Shown: positions 42,777 through 56,000, counted from the first letter of the stretch. The stretch: 64,000 bases of DNA from Malania oleifera (GCF_029873635.1 NC_080419.1:73334597-73398596), one strand, 5' to 3'. Made by a program: numbers and translations. Notes: generated by a model not told the origin, from the letters alone.

Positions 42777-43515
42777 TAATATTGTTCGTTAAATGGGTAT
42801 TAATTCCTTCTTATCGCATAATAGTACTCTCCAAATTAACTCTGGTAAGTGGTAGATCAATAATTTTTCAACTTATTGAACTTAGATTTAACTTAAAGAC
42901 AAATCAATTGTTAGTAATTAGCTAAACTAATTACACTTAAGAATACAAAATATTAGTGACAACTCCATTATTTTATATAAATTCATTTCTCAACAGTATT
43001 TTCTATTGAATTACAATTCTCTCGGTTGAGAAGATGGGGCTCCCTCCCTTAGTTTGCACATTGTAGTAATATATTAGTTATAACATAGAAGTGTTTATAG
43101 ATGTGTTATAAGATATATGATATTCTTCAATATTAGTTAAAAATTTAAAATTCACTAAAATTTTTTTAAGAAATAAAAACTTGTAAAATCTATTAACACT
43201 CCCTGAAGTTTTCTGAATATGACACTTGACTCCTTGAGTTCTTGAAAACCACCAAAAAAAAAATCCCTAAAATTTTATTTATTGATAAAATGAATCTTCC
43301 TTTAATCAATAGTTGCTCAACCATTAAGTTCACGTGAAAAAAAATGAATTTTACCCTAATTAAATGAAATTTTCTCTTTTTTCAATTACGATAAGATAAA
43401 AATAAGAGAATGCATTTATTTAATAAATTAAATTTAAAAAGTTAGTCTTGATAAGTGAATTGGACATCTAACCAGCTTTTGGGTTGGCCAATTCAACTAA
43501 TTTGACTAGTTCGAG

Positions 43516-43678
43516 TAAATTAGTTTTCATAACTATGACAACATAATTATATTATTATTTCAAAAATATTTAAAAATATTTAAAGAAAAATAAATGAATT
43601 AGTTTTCATAAGTATGACAACGTAATTATATTATTATTTCAAAAAATTTCAAAATGTATTTAAAAGAAAAATAAATGA
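43516..43678. repeat. 79-bp tandem duplication
   Basis: Two adjacent copies beginning AATTAGTTTTCATAA(C/G)TATG and ending AAAGAAAAATAAATGAAT, with a few differences. Confidence 0.8.
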
Positions 43679-45400
43679 ATGGTACTAACAAATCAAACAA
43701 ACAAACGTAAATAATCATGACATTCAAAAATATTTTTTATGTACAATTTGTATACAAACTAAATGACTAAATACATCTCAACCATAAATAAAATATTGTT
43801 TAATATTTTTAAATTGTAATAGCTTATTGAACATAGTGTTAGAAAAAAATATAAATTAAAAATATAAAAAAATCATACTTTATAAATTAAAATTATAAAG
43901 TTGAATGTTAGCCCTTTTATATATAAATGTAAATAATAAACAGATAAAAAAAATAAAGCAACTCAAATTTAGTTGATTGACCTAGTTTAAGCTGGTTTGT
44001 ATAGGTTTGCTAATTCTCTAATTTCTCTCAAGTTTATCGGATTTTTATGTTACAAAATTATAATTATATATTTTTAAAAAATTTAAATTTATTTTTTAAC
44101 AATATGCATATTAGATAGGTTACTAAAATTATTGAAAAATATTAAACATAATTTTATTTTATTTTTATGATGTGCCCAGTCACTTACTTTCTACGAAAAT
44201 TACATATAATAAACATTTATACTGTTATATTAGATATTTTTAATGATTTACTACTACCTCTTAATTTTCATATATATTTTTAAATTTTTAAAAAATAATA
44301 ATACTAATAAAAATATGTTATAATGGTGATATCTTGGTTGAGCCATGATCAGAACAACCAGACCAATCATTTGAGAACCGTTAGGTCTTTGACTCATTTA
44401 TTAGTTTAATTTTAAATTAAATAAAAATAATAAAAAATATTTTATTAAGGAAAAACTTTACTTTTTCATAAAATTTAATGACTAAGTAACTGTCGACTAA
44501 TAGAAAATTAGTTTTTTCAATAAAATAAAACTTCAGGATTTTTTTTATAATTTTTAAAAATTTAGAGTGCAAAATACTATGTTTAAAAAATTAAGAAAGT
44601 GTTGTTGAATTTTATCTAAATAAAAAAATTGAAATAGAGAATCTCGTATTATTAAATATTTATTAATTTTTGCACATAGTTTATTTATATTAATTTATAT
44701 ATTTATGAGTTGAGTAACAAAAAGAAGTACTACACTTTATTCATCCATGTTAGAGTGTCAAGCTTAGAGAATCCGGGCCATCCATTTGATGGGATGATTA
44801 AACGACTATTGTGTTTTTATTTGTTAAGGGGGGCATTGTTGTAATTTGGTTTTTTTCCTTAGTTGTAAATTAAATAGCAGGGGCAGGGGTTTTTATCCGA
44901 GGGTCTTGGCAGCTTCAGAAAAAAGGGTAGCGCAGAGGAGGTCTTCCCTTTCCAGCCGTGAGTCTTCACCAATGCGAGAGACGCCTGCAGCGAATTTTCT
45001 TTAGCCGCGCGGGAGAGTGAACTGCGCGCAAGAGAAGGAGATGATAGCGGAGGTTCAGCGTTGGGGGGATCTCCAACCTCCAGCGGAGGTCCATGCAAGG
45101 GTAAGGGAAGGTAATGCACAAATCTATTTCTTGGCAGGGTTTTCTTTTAGGGAAATTTGGGAGAAGGATAGGAAGAAGCCTAAGGTTCTTCGCAGGTGCG
45201 AAGAGGGGCTTTCGTGGGTCGTTCTTGGGTTGATTTTCAGAGGAGATTGGTAAATCAAGGAAGGGTAAATCTGTGTGTACTTGTATTTATTTCCACCGGA
45301 TTGAATATAGTACCTCCGAATGTGAGTTCCTGTTGTGGATGTAGGTCAATTTTTGTGCCAAATCACGTAAATGTGTTCTTGTGATTGTGTGATTGGCATG

Positions 45401-47562
45401 TGAGAATTAAGGTGTAGTCCCAAGAGGGGGAGTGAATTGGATAAAAAAAATTCCTTTTAAGAATCCTTAACCTTCTTTTATTTCTTTGAGCTAATTCTTG
45501 ACTTGTTTGTTTAATTCTTTAATCAATCAAGAACTTAGTTCTTTTAATTCAATCAATCAACACAACTATGTGAACAACCAAGCAACCAAACCAATCATTC
45601 AAGTAACCTAGTCAATCATCCACAATTTGAAAACAAACAACCAAATGATTTTCCAAGCACAAGTTACCTGCAGCACAATTTAGATTGATGGAAATTTGCA
45701 AGATTCAACACTCTTTGAAATATAAACACAAACTACTTAATATCAAAATTTAAACTATTCAATCATAATATAACTTTTGTTGTCAGCCCTGGATATAAAT
45801 TTGAATTAAGCCCTGTAGTGAATGATAATTTGTTTAACTTGTTATAAGCCCTGTATCACAATTATTCTTCTTCCTAATGTTCAACTTTTAAATAAACTTT
45901 TAGTTTAATAAGTCAAGGATGATCAACCAACGTAGTCCCTTTTGATTTCCGCAATCAATGTTGATCAATCTAAAACAAATTACCTTTTGATCTATTTAAC
46001 AACCAAACATTCAAAATTTAATTTTAAAGCAACCACACAGATTATATCTTTTGCTGAAAAATAAAGAGTAGATTAGAGAAAGAAGAACACTTTTTTACGA
46101 GGTTCGGCTTCAACACAGCCTACATCCTCGCCCTTAGCAAAACCACCAAAGGATTCACTATTACCGTTCCTTTACTAGGCAGAACAATACCAGTTACAAA
46201 CACTTCTTGGGTAGGGCTAGAGCCTGCATTCTCCAAATAATATCCCCTTGTTTGGTCCAACGATTCAACACTTGAACTGTCAGTTAACCTGTTACAAAGA
46301 TATAAAACAAGGAGTACAAGAACTTGCTCCTCAAAAAACTGATTAGTACAAATTGAAACATTATGTACTTCAGTAAATTCAGAACATGAATTTCAGAATG
46401 AAACTCTTAGAAACTTATCACCGTAGGTATCTTTCAATGGATTAAAGAATCAACAGCTTGATGCACAAACTTAGTGAGAAACTCAACAAAGCTTTCATAG
46501 AATTTCGCGAGTGATGAGAGCAATAGCACACTTTCAGAACTTCAGTAGGCTTTGAGAGAGTATGAGAGTTAAATTGATTTTTGGTGTCTAAAACAATGAT
46601 CCTTGAGGGTACTTATAGAGGTAGAAAGACTTCTTGCTTGTTCCCCAAGTTCACTTAGAGTAGTTTCCAAGTTTTAAATTTATTTAAACTTCAAATAATT
46701 TAAATTTCAAAAAATATATCCGTTGGAAATTTGAAAACTGCCGCCAACCAGACGACTCTGAAGTCCTGGCAGTCGTCTGTCCATATATTATAACTATAAA
46801 ATTCATAAGCAAATAGGTGGCAGTTGTCTGTCCCCAGATTAGCAGTTGTGTGTCACCATAATAATTTAGTTTTAAAACAACTCAGTAGGGTGGCAGTCGT
46901 CTGTCCTTAACTTGGCAGTCGTCTGTCACCAGAACAACTTGGTTTTGAAAACAAACTTAGAAGGGTGACAGACGTCTGGCTGAACACACACAGGCGTCTC
47001 AATTTGCACTAGTAGTTGTCTGTCAAAACCTTGACAGTCGTCTATTAGACTTCTGACTTAAGTTAAAATACTCTTAATTTGCCAGTCGTCTGTCTGTAGA
47101 CAGACAGTCATTTGTAAACTGGATTTTCCTCATTTCAACATATTTTTGAGTTCTCTCTTCTTTGCTCAAATAATCTTGGAATATGAACTTGTTTAATTTT
47201 GAAAAACTTGTTCCAAGTTTTATACTAAGGTCTCTAAGTCTCTGAGCTTCAAAATGAAACTTCATATTTGAATACACTTAGAAGTACTTACAAAAACCTT
47301 GTCCTAAGCTAATTTGACATTTGCTTCGAGTCCTTTCAATGCTGTTCTTCAATCTTTCAAACTTCTATGAGCTTTCATTGTGGATCTGTGGTATGCATAT
47401 GTGACTTTCCTTGTTCCTTGATCCTTGTAGGCTTTTCATGTCAGGGTATATGTAATCTGAGCAAATCATCTTTGCCTGTAATCATATCACTTGAAAATTA
47501 TTTAAATAACTTCACTTTGTTATCATCAAAACCAAGAGTTTGTAAGCCTAACTAGGCTAACA
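45401..47562 (-). mobile_element. Sirevirus solo LTR (minus) inside the copia 5' LTR
   Basis: Minus-strand start TGTTAGCCTAG (47562), end CACCTTAATTCTCA (45401); 2162 bp. Has the early block TTTTGATGATAAC, a palindrome array (46753-47115), TATA box (46612-46619), the GAGGATGTAGGC...GAACCTCG block (about 46100-46135) and the CCAATTCACTCCCCC end block. Flanking GCATG (45396-45400) and ACATG (47563-47567) match at four of five bases; the uninterrupted 3' LTR reads GCATGTTTATG at this place, so the insertion site is exact. Confidence 0.92.
46753..47115 (-). repeat. U3 palindrome array, CAGTCGTCTG / CAGACGTCTG type
   Basis: About ten spaced copies of GGCAGTCGTCTGTC and variants (CAGTTGTCTGTC, GACAGACGTCTGGC, CAGGCGTCTC). 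Lies upstream, in minus orientation, of the TATA box at 46612-46619. Confidence 0.88.
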
Positions 47563-47789
47563 ACATGTTTATGTTTTGCTGAATTTATTGTGGCTTTACT
47601 GAATATTGGATTGGTGAACAAATATTTTTCTTTATCAGACTTGGCACGCATGCACACATTAAAATAAATAGGTTTTAGTTTAGGTGTGGTTGTGGTTGAT
47701 GCTTAGGTAAAATCAAATTCTTATTGTTTGATAATTGATTGAAATATGAAAATTAGAATAATTAGCAATCATCTTAATACACACAATAA

Positions 47790-48685
47790 GTGGTATCGGA
47801 GCCTGGCTATGTGATGGGGACCGCTAGGTTTGAAATAGAAAAATTTACTAAAAAAAATTACTTTGGTTTATGGAGGATTAAGATTCATGCCATCTTGGTA
47901 CAACAGGGGCTTGAGGAGGCTCTTCTTGGAGAAAAGAAGGGAGCTTCCACTTCACAAGAGGGGAAACTAAGTTTTCCCTCCACCGACAAAGTGAAGACCA
48001 AAATCCTCCAAATGGCACATAGTGCCATTATCTTGTCCTTAGGAGACAAAGTGCTTAGGGAAGTTGCCAATGAGGATACGACAGCTGGAGTTTGGTCAAA
48101 ACTAGAAAGTTTGTACATGACAAAATCCCTAGCAAATAGACTCCACAAGAAGACTAGACTTTACACCTTTAGAATGACCCTTGGAATATCTATTGATGAA
48201 CATTTAGATGAATTTAATAAAATTCTTTTGGATCTTACTAATATTGATATTAGTAAAGATGAAGAAGACCAGGAAATTCTTTTATTGAGTTCTCTTGATT
48301 CCATATATGAAAATCTTAAAGAAACTATGATGTATGGGAGAGAGAGGCTGACCTTAGAAGATGTGCAAGCAGTTTTGCACTCTAGGGAATTGCACACTAA
48401 GTTTGAATCTAAATCAGGGTAAGAGGAAGGGTTAAATGTGAGAGGTAGGTCTGAAAAGAGGGACAAGAAAGGAAAAGGCAAGAGGCCTAGATCAAAGTCT
48501 AAGAGCAAAGCACTAAAGTGTTTTGCATGTCACAAGGAAGGGCATTTTAAGAGGAACTACCCTGAGAGGAAAAAGGTTGCCAATGCCACCACCTATGAAT
48601 CAAAGGGTAAGGCAACTGTAGTTTTAGATGGGTATGATAGTGCAGAAGTGTTGAATGTCTCTGAGAAAGATTTGGGAAAAGAATG
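47790..48685 (+). pseudogene. Copia gag with zinc knuckle (nearly intact, cut by a solo LTR)
   Basis: A frame from 47790, with a likely true start at the second ATG (MGTARFEIEKFTKKNYFGLW, 47814), runs to a stop at 48420-48422; gag UBN2-type core with AGVWSKLESLYMTKSLANRL and RLTLEDVQAVLHSRELH. After the single stop the reading continues in a second frame (48438 on) with a basic KGKGKRPRSKSKSK stretch and the zinc knuckle CFACHKEGHFKRNYPE, in which the last Cys is Tyr. It is interrupted at 48686 by the LTR insertion; the protein continues at 53058. Confidence 0.85.
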
Positions 48686-49130
48686 TGTTGGCTCTACGAG
48701 TTCAATCCAGTTTTGATAATGACAAATCACTTGGTATTTAATCTGTGCATTGAGTTTGTAAACAAGACTTATATTAAGCATGCACGGAAGGATAACAAGT
48801 CATGGAAGCCTTAAAGTAAATCTTACATATCTTGGCAAGATCCATAGAACTCAAAGAATACAAGAATTAAGATACAAGCGACAAAGTTCAAGCACATCTT
48901 GGGAATGGGTACTTAAACCTTATGTATTTATATTTTCGTATGATTTTATTTGAGACTCAACACATACCTTAGAATGATTTTAGGACTAATGCATTTCATG
49001 AACATCATTAGGGGACATTCATGGACTTAGAAATAATGTCAAAACCGTGGAAAATGTTTTTATAAAAGAGCCAAGAAAGAAAGCAAAATAGATGTTTGAA
49101 CTGGAAAGAAAATATGCAAAATTGGGAACT

Positions 49131-49385
49131 TCAGATGACTGAACTTTAAGTTCAGTTGACTGAATAATTTCCTCAGACGTCTGAAGAGACGTCTGAAGAA
49201 TAAGCTCAGTCGTTTGAAGTTTTATGGGTGAAAAATAAAAACTGGCAAAAGCACCTCAGATGACTGAACTTGACACTTTGGTCGTTTGACCCTTGACCTC
49301 GGTCGTCTAACCCTGTGTCCAGACTATATTTTCGAAGGATAAAATGACTTCAGTCGTCTAGGCTCTTGACCCTAGTCGTCTGAAC
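49131..49385 (+). repeat. U3 palindrome array, TCAGACGTCTGA / CAGTCGTCTGAAC type
   Basis: About ten copies: CAGATGACTGAAC, TCAGTTGACTGAA, two TCAGACGTCTGAA-type units, CAGTCGTTTGAA, GGTCGTCTAAC, CAGTCGTCTAGG, AGTCGTCTGAAC. Ends about 95 bp before the TATA box. Confidence 0.88.
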
Positions 49386-51084
49386 TTGCGAGAAAGATTT
49401 AAAAGTGTAATTTTTATTTATCAAACACGTGAGCTATCTCATTGATCCAACGGTTGAGATCAATTCTAAGGGTAAGACACTATATATACTGAATATCTAA
49501 AGCCTAGAAAGTTAGCTAAACACATGAAGATCAACGTAAAGCGTAGAACACATCTTGTTGAAAAGAAAACTGAGATACTTGAGCTGATTGTTGTACGTTT
49601 GCCTACGCTCTAGTTTCTATACATCATCTTTGGGCAAATCACCTTAGAAAATCTAAAGGGATCTCTATTATACATTTTGTGCTTCAACTTGGTTTGAGGT
49701 TTGGTTATTACATTTAGTTTTCTTAGAGAATCTTATATCACCAGCTATTTTGATAGTTTTGGAGAAGCTTGATATTGAGTTTTCGCATTCATATAACGAT
49801 CATTTTTGACAAACTCAATACTTGAAAAAGTTTTGTATTTGACCATTGATTAAAGTTTCTTTATTCAAGTGTATTCTTAGTTTAAGGCTGATATTTTTGA
49901 ATACATCTAAACTATTTGAATATACATATATCCTTAGAAGTGCATAACTATCTATATACATATTGAAGGATATTTTCTGAAAATCAAATATTAAGTTTGT
50001 TGATCTTTGGCATTATCATCTTAGAGATACATATATATACATTAATTCAATATTATCAAGATCACATTGAGTTTGAAATATTTAAAGAAATATTGTTTGT
50101 TTGACAAAGTGTGTTTAGCATCTTTGCGATCTACATAGTTATCTTTATATTCAAATATCTAACCTAAGATCTCCAAAGCATTGTTTTTATACAAACATTT
50201 TTGGGAGAATTGATAAAAAGGGGTTTGTGTGTTAAAGCATATCATACATAAACGATTATATCGTTTCATATATTCTGAGCTTCAGATTTTATCATATGTT
50301 AATGTATTAGGAATTTGAATTGTACTCACGAGCTTTTGTTTGGAAGCATTTTTGAGTGTTTTTACAGATTCTATTGTATACATGGTTCGGTGTGTGAACC
50401 GATATTTGAGGAGAGAATTGTATCTCTTGTAAGCAGCGGACTAGGAGGGAGTTGTGCCTCTTGTAAGCAGCGGATTGTAAGGGAAGCTCCGTCCCAATTT
50501 AAGGAGTAGGGATTTCAGTGAAATCCTTGAGTGGTTGCTCAAGGCGAGGACATAGGCCGAGTTGGTTGAACCTCGTAAAAATCGCGTTTTTATTCTCTCT
50601 TCCCTTTACTCTTTACTTTCAATACTACATTTAAATTGTTCGTTTTGCATGTGTAGGTTGAATAACATTGCACACAATTAATTGGGTAATAAGAACTGTT
50701 GACTTTATAGGTCATGCCCGATTTTGATTATGAAAAATACTCATTGCATCTAATGAGTGTTTGAGACTTTGTGCAGGAACCTAAAAGTGTCAAGATCAAG
50801 ATGCACGTTAAGCAAATGAAACTTGAAGACCAATTCATGTTTATAATTGTAATACATATTCAGTTGTGTAATTGGTCTGTAATAGTAATTAGGACTTTAC
50901 TTATAATAATCATCACACACATCACATGCATGGTCTAATAGGTAAGCCTAGGCCAAAAATGAATCATAACTAAAACTAGACATAGAAAAGGCCTAAGACA
51001 CTCACCCTTGCACTCACATATGTTAGGCACATTGAATAGGGTGCTTGTGAATCAAAAGAGGATCGAAATGCACGCTTTGTGTAC

Positions 51085-51480
51085 TTTCGATCAACCGGCC
51101 CATGCAGTTCATTCTACCTTGGTCGACCGAACTCGATTTGGGTCAACAAATTGACCTTGTCCCGGTCGACCGAACTGTATAGTTCAATTAGCCCTTGGTC
51201 GACCGAAACCTCCTGAAGTCAACATTTTGACTTCCTGGTCGACCGAGCCCAAATTGTATTCCAACTGTCTGGTTGACAGAGGGTCCTCGGGAGAAATCCC
51301 AACGGTCTGGTCGACCGAATCGCTCAGTTCAAAAATCAGCCTGGTCAATTGAACCTCGATAAAATGGAAAAATCGCCTCGAACATGTACGTCCGATCGAC
51401 CGAGTCCCCAGTTCAAAATATGCTCGATCGACCGACCCATATGAACTTCGGTCGACCGAAAGGTTTCTGGTCGATCGGGT
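51085..51480 (+). repeat. U3 palindrome array, TCGGTCGACCGA type
   Basis: About a dozen copies of TGGTCGACCGAAC and variants (CGGTCGACCGAAC, CGATCGACCGAG, TCGGTCGACCGAAA, TGGTCGATCGGG). The core 12-mer TCGGTCGACCGA is a perfect palindrome with three CpGs. TATA box about 130 bp downstream. Confidence 0.92.
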
Positions 51481-52156
51481 CTCTCTGGTTGCCCTGCATT
51501 TTTACTGTGGTTAACTTATTTTTATTAGGGTTAAATTACTTAAAACATCATTATTCTTTTATAATAATCCCGGCTACGTCCCCAACGGTTATATTTCATG
51601 GGGTGTCTATAAATACCCCCTCATTTGGGATTATTAGATGTAGATTAGCAGATTTGATTAGAGAAAATTCTTTGAAAATCCAAAAACCTATAATACTCAC
51701 TTTTGAGCCTCCTACACTTATTCATACCTGATCTTACTACTCAAACTTCTTTGTTAGTGTGTTTAAGTGTGGTTGTTCTATAGGTTTGCTCTCCTTGCTC
51801 TATTTGATTGATTCGATTTTCTTAAGAGCCAAACCTAAGTTTTCTTAGGGGACTTTGTTAATAAGTCTCTCCTAAGAAGACTTATATTAAACTTCCAAGT
51901 ATTGCACATTCATTGTAATATCTTGTGAAGTTTGTATTTATTTTTGGATTGCAAAATCTGTTCAAAACATTTCCAAATATCTTGTGGGATTTATTTTGAT
52001 ATAACTTTGAAAATATATTTGTTTATGTGATATTGATCTTTGTTGCAATATTCATTGACTAATATATTATTTGCTGAATACAAAGATTATATATCTTTTG
52101 AAAACCAAACATATACATTACTTGGGCATCATACGATTGAGAAAATTTGCTGATTG

Positions 52157-52161
<5 letters not shown>

Positions 52162-52193
<32 letters not shown>
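52162..52193. repeat. (TA)n microsatellite in the inner solo LTR
   Basis: About 16 TA units. Confidence 0.95.
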
Positions 52194-52198
<5 letters not shown>

Positions 52199-53057
52199 TG
52201 GCTAATATCTTTGTTTGAGCACTTAGATTGAATACATCTTGTGATACAAAGATTATAGTGACTGCACTCTCGCGCACTAATCACATCAATAGCAAATATT
52301 TAGTTGACAGCTGATATATCTTAAACCACATTGAGCTTACATATTATATCTTGTTGGTGGTGTATATGATTGCGCGTAATTGGGTACATATTTGCTTTAC
52401 TTGAAAGCACAATCACTATACCGTTTCATTGATTGAGCAAAACTGTTGTATTTTAGGCACGGGCCTGAAGAGGGAGACTAGCCCTTTGAAATAGTCCTGG
52501 ATTGGCTTAGACTCGGTTAGGAAAGCTAGGTGCGCCATTCTATTAAGGCGTGTAGGTTGAGGTCAGCCCCGCTAATTGACCTGGTTGTAAAGGTTGAGGT
52601 CAGCCCTGTGCTAATTGACCTGATTTGTATCGGTGCTGCTCCACCCTTAAGTGAGCCTGTAGTGGAATCCTTGGGTTTGCGAGCTAGAGGCAGGGACGTA
52701 GGCACAATTGGTTGAACCCCAATAACATATCATGTGTTTGTTTATATTTTCGCACTATATATTTACCACACGTGCATGTTATAGTGTGAATGATGCGTAA
52801 GATTTAAATTTCCGTATATTATATCTACTTGCGCATTTGGGATTGTATAGAAAGATCCTAGGTAGCTAAATCATATTGATTCTTGATTTAACCTAGGAGA
52901 AAAGTTTAAAATTCCAATTCACCCCCCTCTTGGGAATACACCGATTCTAACAAGAACTCATTGCTAAATATACAAGTACGGATTAAGTGGTAAATAGATT
53001 CAACGAATTTTAAAATGCCCAATTCACCCCCCTCTTGGGATTACACCTAATTCAACA

Positions 53058-56000
53058 GAATGGATATTAGATTCAGGATGTTCCTTCCATATGTGTCTAT
53101 TGAAAAACTGGCTTGAGTCTTTTTACATGCTTAGAAGGAGGTCATGTTATCCTAGGAAACAATAAGTCATGTAAAATACAGGGTATTGGGACTGTGAGAC
53201 TTCTAATGCATGATGGGATTGAAAGAGTACTAGAAGATGTGAGGTACATACCTGAGCTAAAGAGAAACTTGATTTCTCTTGGTAACTTAGATAATACAGG
53301 GTACACATTTAAGTCTAAAGGAGGTAGCCTAAGAGTATGCAGAGATTCACTAGTAGTGATGAAAGAGGTGCTAAAGAATGGGTTGTACACCTTGGTAGGA
53401 AAGACAGTGAAAATCAGGTTTTCTTATGGCATAAGAGGTTAGGACATGTTAGCCAATCGGGCCTAAAGGAGCTAGAGAAACAGGGGCTGCTTGGGGATAG
53501 GAAACTTAAGGAATTGTCATTCTGTGAGGAGTGTGTCTTGGGTAAGTCTACTCGGGTTAGTTTTAAGAAGTCCACTCACACCACAAAACAGACTCTTGAT
53601 TACATACATTCAGATTTGTGGGGGCTTGCTACGGTTAGTTCTCATGGTGGTTCTAGGTATTTTCTGTCAATAATAGATGACTTTTCTAGGAAAGTATGGG
53701 TTTATATTCTAAAACATAAAAGTTATACTTTTGAAAAGTTTAAAGAATGGAAAACCTTAGTTGAAACTCAAGTTGGCAGAAAGTTAAAACACTGAGAACA
53801 GATAATGGATTAGAATACTTGTCAAATGAATTTTTTGAATTTTGTAAAGCTGAGGGCATAGCTAGAAATAGAACTGTTAGGGATACTCCCCAACAAAATG
53901 GACTAGCTGAAAGGATGAATAGGACTATTTTGGAAAGGGTAAGATACATGTTAGCCACTTCAGGTCTGCCCAAGACCTTTTGGGCAGAGGCGGTGACCAC
54001 TGTTGTATACCTTATTAATAGGTGTCCTTCCACAACTCCAAATTTTAAAACCCCTTAAGAAATCTAGTTGGGTAAGCCTGCTAATTATCAGGGTTTGGGT
54101 GCGTAGCCTATGCCCACATTAGAACTGATAAATTAGAGCCTAGGGCTATCAAATGCATTTTTGTGGGATACCCAGAGGGGGTTAAAGGCTATAAGCTCTG
54201 GGTTGTAGAACCTGAAAAATAAAAATGTATAATTAGCAGGGATGTAGTTTTTAATGAAACTCAAATGGGGGGAAAACCAGAAAATTCAGATGAAAGTGTT
54301 AGGCACTCTGATACTTGTGACCTACAGCTTAAGGTGGAGCAGCCCTCCACTTCTCATAGCCATTTAGAAACAGATACTACATATTTTGAGGAGCAAAAAT
54401 CAGAACCAGAAACCTCTGAATTAAGTAAAACCTACCTTTTAGCACAGGATAGGGAGAGGAGGGTCATAAGACCTCCTCAAAGGTATGGGGAAGCTGATAT
54501 GACAACTTTTGCTCTTTCTGTTGCTGAAACAAAAATTGAGGTGGAGCCTAAGACTTTTAGAGAGGCCATGGATAGTAAAGAGGCTGAAAAATGGATTCTT
54601 ACAATGTAAGAAGAAATGGAGTCTCAAACAAGAATAAGACATGGGTGATGGTACCTAGACCGGAAAAACAAAAACTCATAGGATCCAAGTGGATTTTTAA
54701 GAGGAAAGAGGGAATCCTTGGAGTTGAACCACCTAGGTATAAAGCTAGGTTAGTGGCTAAGGGATTTACACAAAGGGAAGGGGTAGACTATAATGAAATA
54801 TTTTCCTCTGTTGTGAGGCATAGTTCAATTAGAATTCTATTATCCTTTGTTGTTGTTCATGACTTGCATTTGGAACAACTTGATGTTAAAACTGCTTTTT
54901 GCATGGTACTTTAGAAGAAACAGTTTATATGCAACCTCCTGAGGGTTTTGATACAGAAATAAGCAAAAAATCATGTATGTTTATTAAAGAAATCTTTATA
55001 TGGGCTGAAACAGTCACCTAGACAATGGTATAAACAATTTAATTCTTACATGATTCAAAATGATTTCTGTAGAAGCAATTATAATGACTATGTTTATTAT
55101 AAATCATGTGATAAATGTCATATATATTTGCTATTATATGTTGATGACATGTTGGTTGCTTGTAGAGACTTGGATATGTTAAATCAAGTTAAGTGCATGC
55201 TTAAATCTTAATTTGAAATGAAAGACTTAGTACCCGTTAAAAGAATACTTGATATGGAAATAACTAGAAAAAGGAATAAAAAGCTTCTCTACTTATCTCA
55301 AAAGTCTTATATTTCAAAGGTGTTAAAAAGATTTGGAATGAGTCATATTAAATCTACTTCTATTCTTGTTGCACAACATGTTAAATTGTCTAAAAAACAA
55401 TGTCCTAAAGCTGAAAATGAGTCACTGTTTATGAATAGAATACCTTATGCTAGTATAGTTGGTAGTGTAATGTATGCTATGGTATGTTCTATACCTAATC
55501 TATCTTATGCTGTAAGTCAAGTGAGTAGATTTATGAGCAAACCTGTAAAACCACATTGGCATGCTTTGAAACAAATTTTTCAATACTTGTTTGGAATAAA
55601 ATAGTAAGGATTAATATTTGAAAAAATGGATATGCATTGTGAAGTAGGGTTAAAAGGATATGTAGATTCTGATTATGCTGGAAATCTAGATATCAGGACG
55701 TCTTTTTCTGGTATGGTCTTTTCTTTTTTAGGTAGTTCTATTAGTTGGAAATCATACATGCAGTCGGTGCTAGCCTTATCTACAGTGGAGGCTGAATATA
55801 TTGTCATGACTGAAGCCTTTAAGGAGACTATATGGATAAAAGGACTGTGTCTAGAGTTAGGAATGTATAGTGAAACCGTTATAATTTGTTGTGACAATCA
55901 AAACACTATTCATTTGGTTAGGAATCATGTTTATCATGATAGGTCCAAACATATAGATGTTAGGCTGCATTTTGTGAGAGATATTATTTCTAGTAGTGAA

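Larger units (their letters stand above)
40906..44755. other. AT-rich intergenic DNA with repeats
   Basis: No gene seen in 3.8 kb. It holds the DUF761 3' flank, MITE-like repeats, a (TA)n tract (42079-42117), a 50-60 bp minisatellite (42386-42776) and a 79-bp tandem duplication (43516-43678). Confidence 0.6.
44756..47785 (+). repeat. 5' LTR of the 44.7-57.1 kb copia element, split by a solo LTR
   Basis: Starts TGTCAAGCTTAGAG, continues to GGCATG at 45400, resumes at 47563 (ACATGTTTATG) and ends ACACA at 47785. Without the insertion it is about 868 bp, equal to the 864-bp 3' LTR. GC-rich block at 44930-45110. Confidence 0.88.
50697..52952 (+). mobile_element. Sirevirus solo LTR (inner)
   Basis: Starts TGTTGACTTTATAGG, ends CCGATTCTAACA; 2256 bp; flanked by a perfect 5-bp duplication AGAAC (50692-50696 and 52953-52957). 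Palindrome array 51085-51480, TATA box CTATAAATACC (51607-51617), (TA)n at 52162-52193, and the CAATTCACCCCCCTCTTGGG block at 52915-52935. Its first 25 bases closely match the decayed start of the minus-strand solo LTR at 34163, so these two are one family. Confidence 0.95.
48686..53057 (+). mobile_element. Sirevirus solo LTR (outer) with a second solo LTR nested in it
   Basis: Starts TGTTGGCTC, ends TAATTCAACA, flanked by a perfect 5-bp duplication GAATG (48681-48685 and 53058-53062). Without the inner LTR and one duplicated AGAAC it is about 2.11 kb. Contains TTTTGATAATGAC, a palindrome array (49131-49385), TATA box (49480-49489), the GGCGAGGAC...GAACCTCG block (50541-50576) and CCCAATTCACCCCCCTCTTGG near the end. 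No internal region: it is a solo LTR from LTR-LTR recombination. Confidence 0.95.

Noticed and set aside
44859-45384. ORFs in the GC-rich block at 44.9-45.4 kb (and its copy at 56.3-56.8 kb)
   Set aside because: Both copies lie in LTRs of the same copia element; frames are not conserved between them.
33333-51480. Regularly spaced short repeats resembling a CRISPR array
   Set aside because: Eukaryotic LTR context, degenerate repeats, uneven spacers, no cas genes; they are U3 palindrome arrays.
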